DNA of 64,000 nucleotides from NCBI GenBank assembly GCA_035772735.1, contig JASDFA010000001.1, positions 95,195,501 through 95,259,500 on the forward strand, given 5' to 3'. The first letter of the stretch is position 1, and every line of letters starts with the position of its first letter. Origin of the DNA: Datura wrightii. Its lineage: Eukaryota > Streptophyta > Magnoliopsida > Solanales > Solanaceae. Positions 1-12,906 of the stretch are shown here, piece after piece. Below the pieces are notes generated by a model. That model was given only the letters and a program-made list of their open reading frames with translations. It made no database searches and had not been told where the DNA came from. The position numbers were made by a program, and so were the translations under genes.

Positions 1-1246
1 AGTAAAACTCCTGCTTGAGAGGGACTCCTAGTAAATCATCTGGAAACACCTCCGGATACTCACATATTACATGAACTGACTCGATTGCATCATCCTTAAC
101 CCGAACTAGATGGTACACACAGCCCTTAGAGATCATCTTTTTGGCATTGAGATAGGAAACAAAGTGATGTACAGGCACAGTTTAACTATCCTTCCACTCT
201 ACGACTGATTCGCCCAAAAATTGAACCTCTACCGTACGGTTTCTACAATTGACTGAAGCATAACATGCATGTAACCAATCCATATTGAATATAACATTGA
301 AGTCGATCATATCGAACTAAACTAAGTTAGATGAGGTGACTTTTTTGAAAATCGTGATAGGGCAATTTCTGTATACCTATCGAGCTAAAACTAACTCACT
401 GATAAGAGTGGAGATTGAGAAGGGTTCTGACAAGATTTTAGGAGTGACTCCAAAACTAACAACAACATAAGGAGTGACAAAAGATAAAGTATCCCCTGTA
501 TCAGACAATGCATAGATGTCAAGATGGATTACTTATAACATACCAGTGACCACTTTAAGAAAGACCTCCTGCTCCTAACGAGATGATAGTGCATAGAACC
601 TGTTCTGACACTGTTTTCCCGTTGAACTAGAGAAGGTTCCCCATTGAGATGGGCAAGCTGCTAGAGCTGTTGAACTGGTGGCTAGGCATGACCTTTACTA
701 TCGCCCTTCCTAGCTGAAGGATAATCTCTGAGCATATGTTCGGGTTTCCCACACCCGAAACAACCATCAATACCAATCATGCACTTGCCGGGGTGCTTCC
801 TGCCACACTTCCTACAAGATGGAAAAGTCTGTTCCCCTGACATGCTCCTCTAACCCCTAGTGCTTGACACTCAGCCTATCTAATCTTCTCGAGGTCTGGA
901 TGGAACACTGGATGATGAGGGAGCTAGGGTTGATGACTTCTGATGGAATTGAGGGCAATGTACACCACCAAATCTATGTTGAATGTTCCCATGACTCCCT
1001 GTCCTGGTCCTCTTAGCCTCTCTCTCCTTCTCCTTTATCTACTCTACCTTTATCTACTGAGAATATATGATCAACCGAGAGAAATATATATAATTGATCA
1101 ACATGGAAGTCCTGCACTCCTTGACCAGTGAATCTTCCACTCCATTGACAAACTTTCTCATATAAGCCCTCGGATTAGCAACCATCTCCGGTGCATACTT
1201 GGACAACCGGGTAAAGTCCAAGGCATATCCTAGAATATCATGTTGT
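1..1246 (-). pseudogene. T3 gag C-terminal half, zinc knuckles, protease and start of linker to RT (broken)
   Basis: Reading the minus strand from 1246 downward gives the C-terminal capsid segment (about 1246-940), two zinc knuckles (about 850-725) and an aspartic protease with the triad D-T-G at 502-494, followed by a conserved SFVTPYV-like stretch. The linker before RT (about 180-1) contains KGCVYHLVRVKD and EYPEVFPDD. The first knuckle is CRKCGRKHPGKC; the second is CFGCGKPEHMLRD with its last Cys changed to Tyr. Several stops and shifts break the frame, so no single product is possible. The block matches T6 23060-24165. The order and orientation continue the gag start found at 29271-30267, across the T4 insertion. 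Confidence 0.8.
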
Positions 1247-2205
1247 TGTAATACCCCAAAAGTCCATCAGATTAGACCCGAGGTATCAAGTGAAGGAAAG
1301 AGGAAAATGTAGCCTATGCCATAGGGCGAGTCATCCAATGACCCGTGAGAGGACTTCACGAGTCATTAAGTGACTCATGAAGTGAGGGGACGAGTGGCAA
1401 GGATTCTTGGTCTGGGGGTAACCACGAGAGGTAGCCACAAGTCGTTAAGTGACTCCATGACTTGTGGAGCTAGTCGTGGTTAGGGGTAGGTATGGATGGT
1501 TGATTTTAGGCAGTGTATCTAATGAGTGGGTCACCACGAGTCATGGTGTCCCTCATGGTGACTAGCAGTATGAATTTTCCCTGCGTTTTAGTAAGGGTGT
1601 TTTCGCAATTCCTAAGAACCTAGGTCCTAAACTACATTGTTTAAGCTCAGTTAGAAGGGTTTTAAGAGTACTTAACCTATCATAAGCCTTTCCATTCCAT
1701 GCATGCAAGGTTAGTGTGCACTATTGGAGATCAAGCTTGAGAATTCCCTAGGTTCTTCCCCAAATCTCTTGGGTAATCAAGAAAGGGTGTGAAATCAGAT
1801 TTATCCAGGTATGTAGGGTTATGAATGGGAGTATTCCTTCACTTCCATGCCCAATCCTCTTCTAAATTCATGTAATTCAAGGTTGACGAATTTATGGGGT
1901 TTTAACCCAATTTATGAATTTTTCTTAGTATCTATCATGGGTAAATTATATTCTTGTTTCTAATGTTTTTTTATGATTCATGGGCATGTTTTATAATGAT
2001 TTCAATTATAAATTTATGATTTCAAAGTTATACAATTATGGCGCCCAATTATGAAAGTTCATGAAGAGTTCAGATTATGATCTATGTTTCAAGTACTATG
2101 AAATATCTCTGATGCAAGTATGATTTCGAATTAACCATGTTTATATCCATGATTTTGACTATTAAGTCTATTTCAAAGCATGTATAAGTTTTGAAAAGCC
2201 CATAT
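1247..2205 (+). repeat. T4 5' LTR, first part
   Basis: Starts TGTAATACCCC and aligns with 27391 onward in the 3' LTR. About 75-310 bases in lies a cluster of short words related to ACGAGTCGTGG in both orientations. Positions from about 1716 to 1985 are missing in the 3' LTR. The LTR breaks at the catat target site, where T5 is inserted, and continues at 11516. Confidence 0.88.
2201..2205. repeat. Target-site duplication of T5 (catat), left copy
   Basis: The 5-bp catat at 2201-2205 is repeated exactly at 11511-11515. Joining the flanks restores the sequence seen uninterrupted in the T4 3' LTR at about 28094-28110. Confidence 0.93.
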
Positions 2206-4287
2206 TGTCACACCCCACCTTGGGTGGCATGATTGGCACTTGGTGCCATACTGGGATTTGAGCTGATCAGATTGGCTTATGCACTTCTGGTGCACACCTA
2301 CTCTCCAAACAAGAAAACAATGAGCTATATCTCAGCATTAAACATAGGCTCCGACCGACAAGGCCGCATATCTACTTGTAAAACGAAAACAGCTGACCAA
2401 CAACACGCAGTAAAAGGGATCCCATGCGGGCTGACAAGAACTCCATGCTATCTAGTTATGTCATAAAGAAAAAAGGCAATCAGAACTATACTATAGCTAA
2501 CAAGGATACTAACTAACAACTGAACTAGACCCCACACGGCCATCACGCAAAAGAAAACATGCATAGGCCCCACGCAGCACACAATAAAGCTAATACTGAA
2601 AATTTGTAGTCTGCAAATCTATAAGAGTGGAATAATGGTCAGGACAAGGCCCCGAGCTATCCATAAACTGTACAATAAAAGAACAAACCTTCTAGCGAAC
2701 AACTTTGGGGTCGAATAGATTGCTGACACGGCTGATGACTAGGGAGGTCCTGAACTGCGTCTAACCGTACTTGTAGGCAAGTAATGCAGCACCACAAAGA
2801 TGGACGTCAGGACAATATATACCTAATATGTAAGGTAGTAAATGAAAATGACTGAATAATACTAATAATGCAACTAAAACAGTTCAATGGGAGGGATAGA
2901 GAGTTAACATGAATAACCTTACAACCTGTTGTATAACTAATAGTAAATAATACAAACAAGAACATTACCTAGCCCTCATAACCTCGGAAGGTACAACTAG
3001 AATAGAATAACCCGCTCGGGCCCCCATAAGCCCTGGCTAGTCCACTTCAATCTATATACCCCTAACAAGGTCAAAATGAGTCAACAGGTAACTATAGCCA
3101 ACCTACCAGTCCCCTGGGTCTGCAACTGAGCCCACTCGGCTCCTGATCTCTAGTTGTGTCTGCGTTTGGTGGACTCCTAATAACAACACCCTGGGCACCA
3201 ATCTCGACGAGGGTCAGTGATGCTGATACGGCATAAAGATAATGGTCAAGCCATGGAATGGACTGTAATACGACCCTTGGGCCTCTATGTAGTCCTTTGG
3301 GACAACATCTAGCTCTTTGGAGCAATCTATATAGCCCCGTAGGTATTGAAACAGCTAGTAACCCTAGGGTTGGTCACAAAAGGTTATATAAAGCAGGGTC
3401 AATCCCAATCTGAACAAAGACAGACTAATAATAGCAGCTAACCATAACAATCATGCTTCTGCCATTTTTACGAGAGTCTAGGTCATATTACAACACGACA
3501 GGAATAACTTGATGAAGGAATTTGCCTTAACATACCTCAAATACTAATTTATGATTTAACTGGCGAGTTTCAACTTGCAATCGTCGGTTGTTTCCAACTA
3601 AATCCCTTATGCTAAGAGAATAGGACTAATTTCAATGATAAATTCGGCAAATAGCGATAACTTTCGATAATAATATCATCTATAATTCAACTTTGAATAA
3701 CTCGGCCAAAAACCTATAATTTCCCAAAAGTTCAGAAGGGAGAAGTGCTTACCTAATGCCTGTGGCCATTTAGGATTCAATTTGGAGTAATTCCGACGAC
3801 TTTTACTCGACGGAGTTCCAGTTTTATGAGTGAATTTTCAAGAAATAACTCCATAGAAATGCTTCCCATAGGCTTAGGACTTGTTACCCAAAGTTAATTT
3901 GCAATTGGATGGCATTTGGTAGCGTAATCGAATGAAAAACTACTATAACTTGCGTCTCCTTTTGTTCTTGGCCGAGAGGAATATTGAAGAATGCCTTGGA
4001 ATTAAATCAAAGGTGTATATATATATACACACAGGAGGTGGCATAGGGGCGCTTCACATCGGCCAAGGCACCATACCGCCTGTCGCGCCACACCTCCTAG
4101 GGTGCCAGTGGGCCTGGCACGCCACGCTGGCCAATGCATTGCCAGTTGGCGCGTCACGCTGGCCCCTCACGACCTAGCCTCGCCTTACCCTGCTTCTGAG
4201 GCTTTTTCCACACGCGTCAAGCTCTCCTTACCTGTCACAAATCCACGCGTACACCTACTAATCGATAATACTTTACGGGGCATAACA
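2206..4287 (-). repeat. T5 3' LTR
   Basis: 2,082 bp. On the minus strand it starts TGTTATGCCCCG (at 4287) and ends GGGTGTGACA (at 2206). In sense order it has a GC-rich block (about 4175-4034, rich in GCCAG/GGCGCG words), then a TATA-like run, then a region shared with the T8 LTR (CCAAAGAGCT and a TTGTCCCAA motif near 3340-3280). Confidence 0.9.
4016..4028 (-). promoter_or_regulatory. TATA-like run in T5 3' LTR
   Basis: An alternating TA run lies just downstream, in element sense, of the GC-rich U3 block. The same arrangement recurs in the other T5 LTR (11278-11288) and in T7 and T8, which supports a core promoter. No transcript evidence is available. Confidence 0.5.
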
Positions 4288-4323
4288 TCCTCCCCCCTTT
4301 AGAAACATTCATCCTTGAATGTT
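4288..4323 (-). promoter_or_regulatory. T5 polypurine tract with adjacent hairpin
   Basis: On the minus strand, AAAGGGGGGAGGA (4288-4300) abuts the 3' LTR and is the plus-strand primer (PPT). Immediately upstream, AACATTCA/TGAATGTT (4304-4323) forms a perfect 8-bp stem with a 4-nt loop. The last stem pair differs from T7 by a compensatory change. Confidence 0.75.
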
Positions 4324-4568
4324 ATCTTTAGGCTTACAGGAGTTAACTCTTTTAATCAATATTTAGAAAAATTTTGGCAGAGTCTCCTTTGTTATATGTT
4401 CTATCCGGAAACCTGAAACACAGAAAAGTACAACATAGGCGCCTCGCAGGACGCTATAAATAACTATTTCAGCACAAAAAGGTAGCCAGCTAACAGCACA
4501 GATAACTTAAGTAGTAAAATAACAACTATATAACAATATCACCTTTAACTGCATAATTTGAATCAATC

Positions 4569-6059
4569 CTAGAACAAGTGAGGATATCTAGACCTCATGT
4601 CATCCTTAGCTTCTCATCTCATCTCTTCTTTATTCTTGTTCCTCCATAGTACTTTAATAGAGGCTACATCTTTAGTTCTTAACCTACGAACTTGCCAATC
4701 TAGTATGGCCACAGGAACCTCTTAGTAGGCTAACTCCGTCATAACTTGAATGTCCTCGACTGGCACAACTCGGGACGGATCTCCTATGCATTTCTACAAC
4801 ATTGACACGTTAAAGACTGGATGGACAGATTCTAGCTCTGGAGGTAATTCCAGCTCATATGCCACTCAGCCTATTCTCTGAAGGATCTGATACAGCCCAA
4901 TGAACCTCGAGCTAAGATTTCCCTTCTTGCCAAATCTCGTCACACTCTTTATCGGCGACACTTTAAGGAATACCCAATCATTTACATTAAATTCCAAGTC
5001 TCTATGTCGCACATCGAAGTAGGACTTCTAGAGACTCTGGGTTGTTAACAAGCATTATCTTATGAGTTTTACTTTCTCTTCTGACCGATGAATCATATCA
5101 GGTCCAACTAACTCTGACTCCCCTACTCGAACCATCCAATAGGGGACCTGTATTTTCGCCCATACAAATCCTCATAAGGTGCCATCTGAATTATAGAGTG
5201 ATAACTATTATGGTATGTAAATTCGATAAGGGGTAAATGCTCGTCCCAACTTCCTCCAAAATCTAGCACACATGCCCTAACATATCTTCAAGCGTCTGAA
5301 TTGTGTGTTCTGCCTGACCGTCTGCATGAGGGTGGAATATTGTACTCAAATTAACCTATGTTCCCAATCCTTTTTGAAAAGACTACTAGAATCTAGCTAT
5401 AAATTGTCCCCTCTGTTAGAAATGATAGAGGCTGGGACACCATGTAGTCGGACTATCTCTTTAATATATAACCCAGCATAGTCTTGGGTGGAGAAGGTAG
5501 TTCTGACTGGTAAGAAATGAGTAGACTTTATTAGTTTGTCGACAATGAACCAAACAGAATCGAATCTGCGCTTGGTACGGGGTAATCCTGTCACAAAATC
5601 CATGTTGATCACCTCCTATCTCCATATAGGTACTACTATATCCTGAGTTAATCCGTCGGGTTTTTGATGTTCGGCCTTTACCTGCTGACAGTTAAGACAT
5701 TATGCTAAAAATTCCGCTATGCTCTTTTTCATTCCAGGCCACCAGTATATTTCCTTTATGTCATGATACATCTTTGTCGAACCTGGGTGAAGAGAATAAT
5801 GGGAATAATGTACCTCTGCCATGATCTACTGGCGGAGTCCTGCCACATCATGAACACAGAGGTGACCCCTAAATCTCAAGACCCCGTCTTTTGTCAATTC
5901 AAATGTCGTTTACTAGCTTTGCCGAACCTTATCCCTGAGTTGCACCATTTTAGGATCTTCATCCTGCTGTTTTTTTACCTCCACAACCAGGGATGATATT
6001 GAGGTATTCTGAATCACGATCTTATCATCCTCTGAGTCTATAATCTGGATAGCTAAGCT
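4569..6059 (-). pseudogene. T5 integrase and chromodomain-like C-terminus (broken)
   Basis: Minus-strand relic of the integrase (about 5790-5080) and C-terminal tail ending YPHLF then TAG at 4569. Integrase inserts retroelement cDNA into chromosomes. The first catalytic Asp region is visible (INMDFVTGLPRTKR, about 5615-5575). At the second site the usual SDRG reads SNRG, so the catalytic Asp is replaced by Asn. Downstream come remnants of the GKKGKL and PVFHV segments of the C-terminal domain and a chromodomain-like end. Multiple stops and frame changes interrupt it. A TAG near 6023-6026 falls at the same codon as a TAG in T7. Confidence 0.8.
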
Positions 6060-8039
6060 AACTAACCAGTGCGGTTCTTGAGCCATTTCCCACTATTCTG
6101 GCCTCAAATGTGCTAGAATTCCCATAGATATGCAACTAAGTGCATATGCTACAACATTGTCCTTCCTTGGGTGATACAAAATGTTTACGTTGTAGTCCTT
6201 AAGTAATTCTAGTCAATGACGCTGCCACAAATTCAACTCCTTCTGTGTGAAGATATACTGAAGGCTCTTCTGATCAGTAAAAATGTCCATATTCACCCGA
6301 TATAGGTAATGTCTCCAGATTTTCAAGGTATGAACTACTACAGCTAACTCCAGGTCGTGAGTGGGATAGTTCTTTTCATGCTTCCTAAGATGCCTTGAAA
6401 CATAAGCAGTCAGCTTATGGTACTGCATTAGGATGCATCCTAACCCAACGCCTGAAGCATCACAATATACAGCATAACCCTCTGAACCTTATGGCAAAGC
6501 TAACACTAGTGCCGACGTTAATCTATTTTTCAATTTCGGCAAACTCTGCTCACATGCCTCAGTCCACTAAAATTTGGCTGCTTTTTGAGTTCATTTAGTC
6601 AAAGGTGCTGACAGGGTAGAAAATCCTTCCACAAACCTCTTGTAATACCCGGCTAATCCAAAGAAACTGCAAACTTCCATTGGAGTTGTAGGTCTAGGCC
6701 ATGTCTTTACCGCCTCAATTTTCTATGAATCAACCTGAATACTGGCCTCTGATACAATATGGCCCAGGAAGGCCACGAAATTCAGCTAGAACACACATTT
6801 AGAAAATTTTGCATCCAACTGGTGATCTTTGAGAGTCTGAAGTACTATTCACAAATGATTTTTTGTGTTCTACTTCTGAACGGGAGTACACCAAGATGTC
6901 ATCGATAATTACTATCCCAAATAGATCTAAATAAAGCCTAAAGATGTTGTTCATCAGATCCATGAATACCACTAGGAAATTTGTCAACCCGAAATACATG
7001 ACTAGAAATTCAAAATGACCATACCTGGTCCTGAAAGCTAACTTTAGATATCTCTCTCCAAAATTCATACCTGGTCATATCCCGACCATAACTTGATCTT
7101 GGAGAAATATTTTGCCCATTGCTTCTAATCAAACAAGTCATCTATTCTGGGGAGTGGGTATTTTTTCTTAATAGTAAGCTTGTTCAACTGCTAATAATTT
7201 ATGCACATGCGGAGGGAACCATCTTTCTTTCTTACAAACAAAACTGGTGCACCCCACGGTGACGTGCTTGGCCTGCTAAAGCCCTTATTTAATAGATCCT
7301 TCAATTTTTCCTTCAGTTCCCTCAATTCAGCAGAAGTCATTCGGTATGGAGGGATGGATATAGGCTAGGTACCTGGTGGCAAGTCTATAGAGAAATTGAT
7401 TTCCCGTTCTGGGGGGATACCAGGAAGTTCATCTAGAAACACGTCTGGAAACTCATTAACCACTGGAATAGACTGTACAGTCACGGATTCTTCTTGCATA
7501 TTCTGAACCATGAAAATATGATATATACAACCCTTTGCTATCAACTTTTCTTTTTTCCCGAAGATAGGATCTAAACCTACCTTTCGGCGTAACTTCACTA
7601 CCCTTCTATTCTCGCTCTACCTCCCCTGGTAAGTGGAATCGAACTATCTTCGTCCAACACTCTACATTGGCATAACATGGCGCTAGCTAATCTAGGCCCA
7701 TAATTGCATTAAAAACAATCATTTCTAGCTCCACTAAATCTGCTAAAGTCTGGCGCTCGACGACCTCTACTGTACACCCCTGGTAGATCTTTTTAGCTAT
7801 AATAGAATCACCGATGAGCGCAGACACTAAAAAGGGTCACTGAAGTAATTTTGGAATTATACCGAACTTTTGGGCCACTAATGGGGTAACATAGGACAAG
7901 GTGGAACCTGGGTCTATGAAAACATAAACTTAGTGACAGAAAATGTCCAGCATACCTGTCATAACATCCAGTGACGACTCTAACTCATGTCGCCCCCATA
8001 AAGCATAAGTGCGATCTGAACCGCTGCCTGAACTAGAAG
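6060..8039 (-). pseudogene. T5 protease, reverse transcriptase and RNase H (broken)
   Basis: The protease region shows FIDPGST with the D-P-G triad at 7914-7906, where most aspartic proteases have D-T-G or D-S-G. The linker KGCIYHIFMVQN (about 7540-7500) leads into PPEREINFSIDL. RT contains FRTRYGHFEF and the catalytic IIDD motif (Asp-Asp at 6903-6898; family form FIDD). The RNase H segment at 6428-6213 keeps THDLELAVV and IFTDQKSLQYIF, which hold two of the acidic residues. Stops and frameshifts separate the blocks. Closest relative in the window is T7. Confidence 0.85.
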
Positions 8040-9269
8040 ATCTGTCTTGTCATTCCCGATCACCCTGAGCTCTAGCTGGAATATCCCTCATCATGTGACC
8101 CTCCTGTACACAAGTGTAAAAAGTTGTAGAACCATACCTACATGCCCCAAAATGACATCAACTGCAAATAGAACAACGTGGCACAGTAGGCCTACTCTGA
8201 TCTGACCCCCTTTGTTGCTGAGAACTTGATGCCCGTGAGCTCTCATCAGGTCCTGACTACCCTCGGCGGTCTGATCTACCACCCTGCTGCTGCCGTGGAG
8301 GTGGGGGTATGGGTGGCCTACCTGATATTCGTGGTCTAGGTCCGCCCTGAAATTCTGCCTGCATGTCACTAGGTCTGGCCCTACAGCACTACTCTTGATT
8401 TGTTCTCTCTATCTCCCACTGTTGCTGCCTGATCCCCTTAATGTTCTAAGCAAAATCCTGAATGCAGGCAATGTCCATGTCCTCCCACAGAGTAGCTATA
8501 ACACAAGTCTCCATGTATTTTGGAAGTAGCCCTATAATAAACCGATGTACTCTGGCTGGCAAAGTGTCTACAAGAGCTGGCGAATATCTAGCCAAGGAAT
8601 CAAATCTCATAGCATATTCCTAGACACTCATCAAACCCTGCTCCAGGTGCAAAAACGGATCTACTCAGGCCTATTGAATTTCCCGCGGCAAGTAGTGATA
8701 TAGGAAGGCCTCTGAAAAACTTGACCAAGACAGAGGGGGAGTGTCTCTACCTCATGCCCCTCCCAGTTATCATACCATAACACTATTATGTACCACAGTC
8801 GAAATACCGCTAACTCAATCAACTCCGCGGGCGTCGCATGCATCACCATTAAAATCCGCTGTAACTGGTCTAGTAAGTCTTGAGGGTCCTCTTCCCGGTC
8901 TGTCCCCGAAAACTGTGGGTGGCTCAGGGTAAGGAACTCTTGAACCCTCGAACTCCCAAGTCCTTTTGAAGATTCAACAACCACTGGTACCATAGGTTGG
9001 CGCTGAGCGACCATCATCTAGGCTAACATATAGACGGTGCTACTAACCTCCTGATCAGATGGTATATGTATAGGAACTACCGAAGGTGGCACTGACATGT
9101 CCGCTGCCCTAGAGGGCTCCTGGCGTGGCGGAGACTGCTGAGGAGACCAAGATGAAGTCTCCCTATTGCCCATAGATAGGGCTGGCTCTGACTGGGGCAC
9201 CCTGCTAGTGCCCTCTCTTACTGCAGCATCTAACTTCTGGCCAGTCATAGTTTGACACGTGTCCGTCAT
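8040..9269 (-). pseudogene. T5 gag: capsid and zinc knuckles (broken)
   Basis: The ATG at 9269 begins MTDTCQTMTGQKLD, matching the T7 gag start MSDQRHPITGQNLD, and EGTSRVP follows. The frame stops with TAG at 9020-9018, where T7 has CAG in the run AQMMA, and resumes as MMVAQRQPMVP. The capsid core has FSGTDREEDPQDLLDQLQ. The frame is lost after about 8661. Zinc knuckles sit at about 8177-8095: the first reads C-S-I-C-S-stop-C-H-F-G-A-C and the second has lost cysteines. Gag normally forms the retroelement particle. Confidence 0.85.
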
Positions 9270-9467
9270 TTCTCTGTGGATAAGCAGAAAAAGATAAGCT
9301 TAGGGACTTAACCCTATACAACATAGCCCTACGACACGGCTAAAGAAGAAAGAATGGTAACCATACTATTATGCCCTGTAGCCTCCTACCTATGGAATGT
9401 GGTGCACAACACACCCATAGACAAGACTCTACCAGACAGGGCTTGTAGACTCCCTAGGATACGACCT

Positions 9468-9481
9468 TCTTTGATATCAAG
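9468..9481 (-). promoter_or_regulatory. T5 primer-binding site (degraded)
   Basis: The minus strand reads CTTGATATCAAAGA next to the 5' LTR, against the tRNA-iMet complement TTGGTATCAGAGC found intact in T7. It primes minus-strand DNA synthesis. Confidence 0.7.
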
Positions 9482-9483
9482 TT

Positions 9484-11510
9484 TTTCATACCCCACCCTG
9501 AGAGGCATGACTAGCACCTGCTGCCATACTAGGATCTGAGCTGACCTGACTAGGCTTATGCACTTCTAGTGCACGCCTACTTCCAAAAAAGAAAACGACG
9601 AGCTATATCTCTGCTGTAAACACAGCGTTCAGCCAACAAGGCCGCATAGCTACTTGTAAAAAGAAAACAACTGACCAACAACACGCAGTAGAGGGGATCC
9701 TATGCGGGCCGAGAAGAAACAAGCAATCAGAACTATACTATAGCCAACAAGGCTTCTAACTAACAGCTAAACTAGACCCCACACGGCCATCATGCAAAAG
9801 AAAACATACATAGGCCCCATGCAGCCAACAACAAAGCTAATACTGGTAATATGTAGCCTGCAAGCCTCTAAGAGTGGAATAATAGTGGGGACAGGGCCCC
9901 GACCTACCCATAAACTGTACAACAAAAGAACAAACCTTCTAACTAACAACTCCGGGGAAAGAGGATCTGAATAGACTACTGACACGGCTGATGACTAGGG
10001 ATGTCCTGAACTACGTCTAACTGTACCGACAGGCAAGTAATGCAACTCACAAAAGATAGGCGTCAATATAATATGTACCGAATATGTAAGGCAGTTAATG
10101 AAAATGACTAAATAACACTGATAATGAAACTGAAACAATTCAATAGGAGGGATAGAGAGTTAACTTGAATAACCTTACAACCTGCTGTATAACTAAGAGT
10201 AAATAATGCAAACAAGATCCTTACTTGGCCCCCAAAATCTCGAAAGGTACAACCAGCACAGAATAACTCGCTCGAGGCTCCCATAAGCCCTGGCGAGTCC
10301 ACTTCAATCTATATACCCCTAAGAAGGTCAAAATGAGTCAACAGGTAACTGTAGCAACCTACTGGTCCCCTTGTTCTACAACTAAGCCCACTCGGCTCTT
10401 GATTTGGAGCTATGTCTAAGTCCGGTGGACTCTTGATAACTACACCCTAGGCATCAGGCTTAATGAGGGTCAATGATGCCGATACGGCATAAGGATAATA
10501 GTCCATCCATGGAATGGACTTTAATATGGCCCTTGGGCCTCTATGTAGTCCCTTGGGACAAGATCTAGCTCCTTGGAGCGATATATAGCACCCCGTAGTC
10601 AATGACATAGCTAGTAACCTTGGGGTTGGTCACGCAAGGCTATATAGGGTAGGGTCAATCCCAATCTGAATAGAGAATGCTAATCTCAGACTAATAATAG
10701 TAGCTAAGCACAACAATCATGCTTCTGGCGTTCTTACAAGAGTCTAGTTCATATTACAACACGACAGGAATAACTTGCTAAAGGAATTTGCCTAAACATA
10801 CCTCAAATGTTGATTTTTAATTTAACTGGCGAGTTTCAACTTGCAATCATCGGTTCTTTCCAATTGAATCCCTTATGATAAGAGAATAGGACTAATTTCA
10901 ATGCTAAATTTGGAAATAGCGATATCTTTCGATAATAATATCAACTATAATTCAACTTTGGATAACTCAACCGAAAACCTATAATTTTCCGAGAGTTCAA
11001 AAGGGAGAAGTGCTTACATAATGCCTATGGCCATTTAGGATTTAATTTAGAGTAATTATGATGACTTTTACTCGACGGAGTTCCTATTTTCCAAGAAATT
11101 TTTTGAAAAATACCACTATAGAAATGCTTCCCGTCGGCTTAGGAATTGTTACCCAAAGTTAATTTGTGATTGGACAGCGTTTGGTAGCGTAATCAGATGA
11201 AAAACTACTAAAACTTGCATCTCCTTTTGTCTTGGCTAAGAGGAATATTGAAGAATGCCTTGGAATTGAATAAGGGGTATATATATACACATAGGCAGTG
11301 GCCTAGGGGTGCTTTGCACCGGCCAAGGCGCCATACTGCCTGCCGCGCCGCGCTGGCCAGTGCACTGTCGGCTGGCGCGTCGTGCTGGCCCCTCAAGGCC
11401 TAGCCTCACCCAACCATGATTCCGAGGCTTTTTCCACCATCAAGCTCTCCTTACCCATCACAAATCTATGTGGACGCCTACTAACAAATAATATTTTACG
11501 GGGCATAACA
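9484..11510 (-). repeat. T5 5' LTR
   Basis: 2,027 bp, aligned throughout with the 3' LTR at 2206-4287, with many substitutions and short gaps. It ends at 11510 in CATAACA on the plus strand. A TATA-like run is at 11278-11288 and a GC-rich block at about 11290-11400. Confidence 0.9.
11278..11288 (-). promoter_or_regulatory. TATA-like run in T5 5' LTR
   Basis: Alternating TA run in the promoter-bearing LTR, directly downstream in sense of the GC-rich cluster; conserved in position with 4016-4028. Confidence 0.5.
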
Positions 11511-11515
11511 CATAT

Positions 11516-12696
11516 GATCAAGTAGGTTTCATGATTTACTTCAATTTCATGTTATTAGCTTATCACATGGTTTTGGCGTCTATACTCCCACTTTTTAGCT
11601 TGTGTTATGGTTGAGCCAAGGCTCCTCATGATATATTTTCATATTATGCATGTACTATTGTGATTTAACTTCGTCGCAAGACATTGGTTTAGCTTCATTG
11701 AAAAACAATGGAGAGCATACGCATGTTTTTGGGAGTAGTGTCTAGCATTGAGTAGGCTAAGGGTTTAGTCAACCCTGTGCCTCGGAACTACATGCCAACA
11801 CAGGTATGTTTGATTATTTGGGACCTCCCTTTTGATCTTTCCCTGCCCCTGAGGGGCCTTCAACTTGATACCAATATCATGGTAGCGCCCTTAGACCTGG
11901 CAAGTCTTTGGACGGCTCTATCCACTTGAGTGTAATAGTAGGGACCATGTAAGCTCTATCGTGGTAATGTCGGTTATATGATTAGTCTCCCATTATTCCT
12001 TATGATTTTAGATATGCATGATCATCACTCATGATATTATGTTTTCAGCAGGTTAAACTCAATGTTCAGTTTTACTTATGATTATCAGTTTCAACTTTGG
12101 GTCATTCGAATCAGTTATGTTATTCTGTCATGTTTAAATTATGTTTTTAGATAATAGCATGTAAGCCTTACTCTTAGAATCTTATCTTGCAATGTTTTAT
12201 GATATGCATGATTTCAGTTTTACTTACTTAGTAGTTTTACTGACCTTGCATTCTCAATACATTCCAAATATTGACCGTATACTCTATGTTGTATCGTTTC
12301 ATGATATAGGCTTGGACATTCAGGTTTAGTTCTATCGCTAGCCAGATCCTTAGTGTTAGCATTTCCTATCTTGTTGGTGTCTCCTCATCCTTTGAGGACC
12401 ATCTTACTAGTTATTTTTAGTTTCAGTTTATTAGTGAGTTAGTTGGGGTCTTGTTCCATCAACTAGTCAGATTTTAGAGGCTTATCATACATAGTATGTA
12501 TTTAGCATCGGATTAGTGTTACGTATTCCGTTGTTCAGATAGTATTGGATTTTTAGTCTTCCGCTATTTCAAATATTAGTTTTCCGCATTTATTATGTTG
12601 AGCTCTAGTTGTCATGTTCATTCCATGGATCGACTTAGATCCATTTATGATTCTAGGTTCTGTGTCTACATCCAAGCCTATGTTCGGGTTGTGAAA
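11516..12696 (+). repeat. T4 5' LTR, second part
   Basis: Continues from 2205 after removal of T5 and its duplicated catat. Aligns with 28099-29265 of the 3' LTR and ends TGAAA where the 3' copy has TGACA. Confidence 0.88.
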
Positions 12697-12699
12697 AAC

Positions 12700-12712
12700 T
12701 TGGTTTCAAAGC
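12700..12712 (+). promoter_or_regulatory. T4 primer-binding site
   Basis: TTGGTTTCAAAGC three bases after the LTR end, two mismatches to the tRNA-iMet type site TTGGTATCAGAGC. Confidence 0.75.
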
Positions 12713-12906
12713 ATTAGGTTTTGAAGTGTCCTAGGGTGTCTGAAAGTCGCGTTAAGTAGAGTCTTTTTCGTGGGTGTGGATTGTTCCACACTTATGACGA
12801 ACAGGCTACGAAATGTTTTAGGAAATTTCCCTTCTTTCATCATCTATGTCGTGTGATGAAATGTCTCTCTATCCTTATAACTCATGCTAAATGTGTTTGC
12901 AGAATC

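Larger units (their letters stand above)
2206..11510 (-). mobile_element. T5: family A Ty3/gypsy retrotransposon, full-length but decayed
   Basis: A minus-strand element with both LTRs (3' LTR 2206-4287, 5' LTR 9484-11510), PPT at 4288-4303, degraded PBS at 9468-9481 and a gag-pol relic 4569-9269. Perfect 5-bp target duplications (catat) flank it. It lies within the 5' LTR of T4. The two LTRs are clearly diverged by eye, and the coding region has many stops, so this is an old insertion. Confidence 0.93.
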
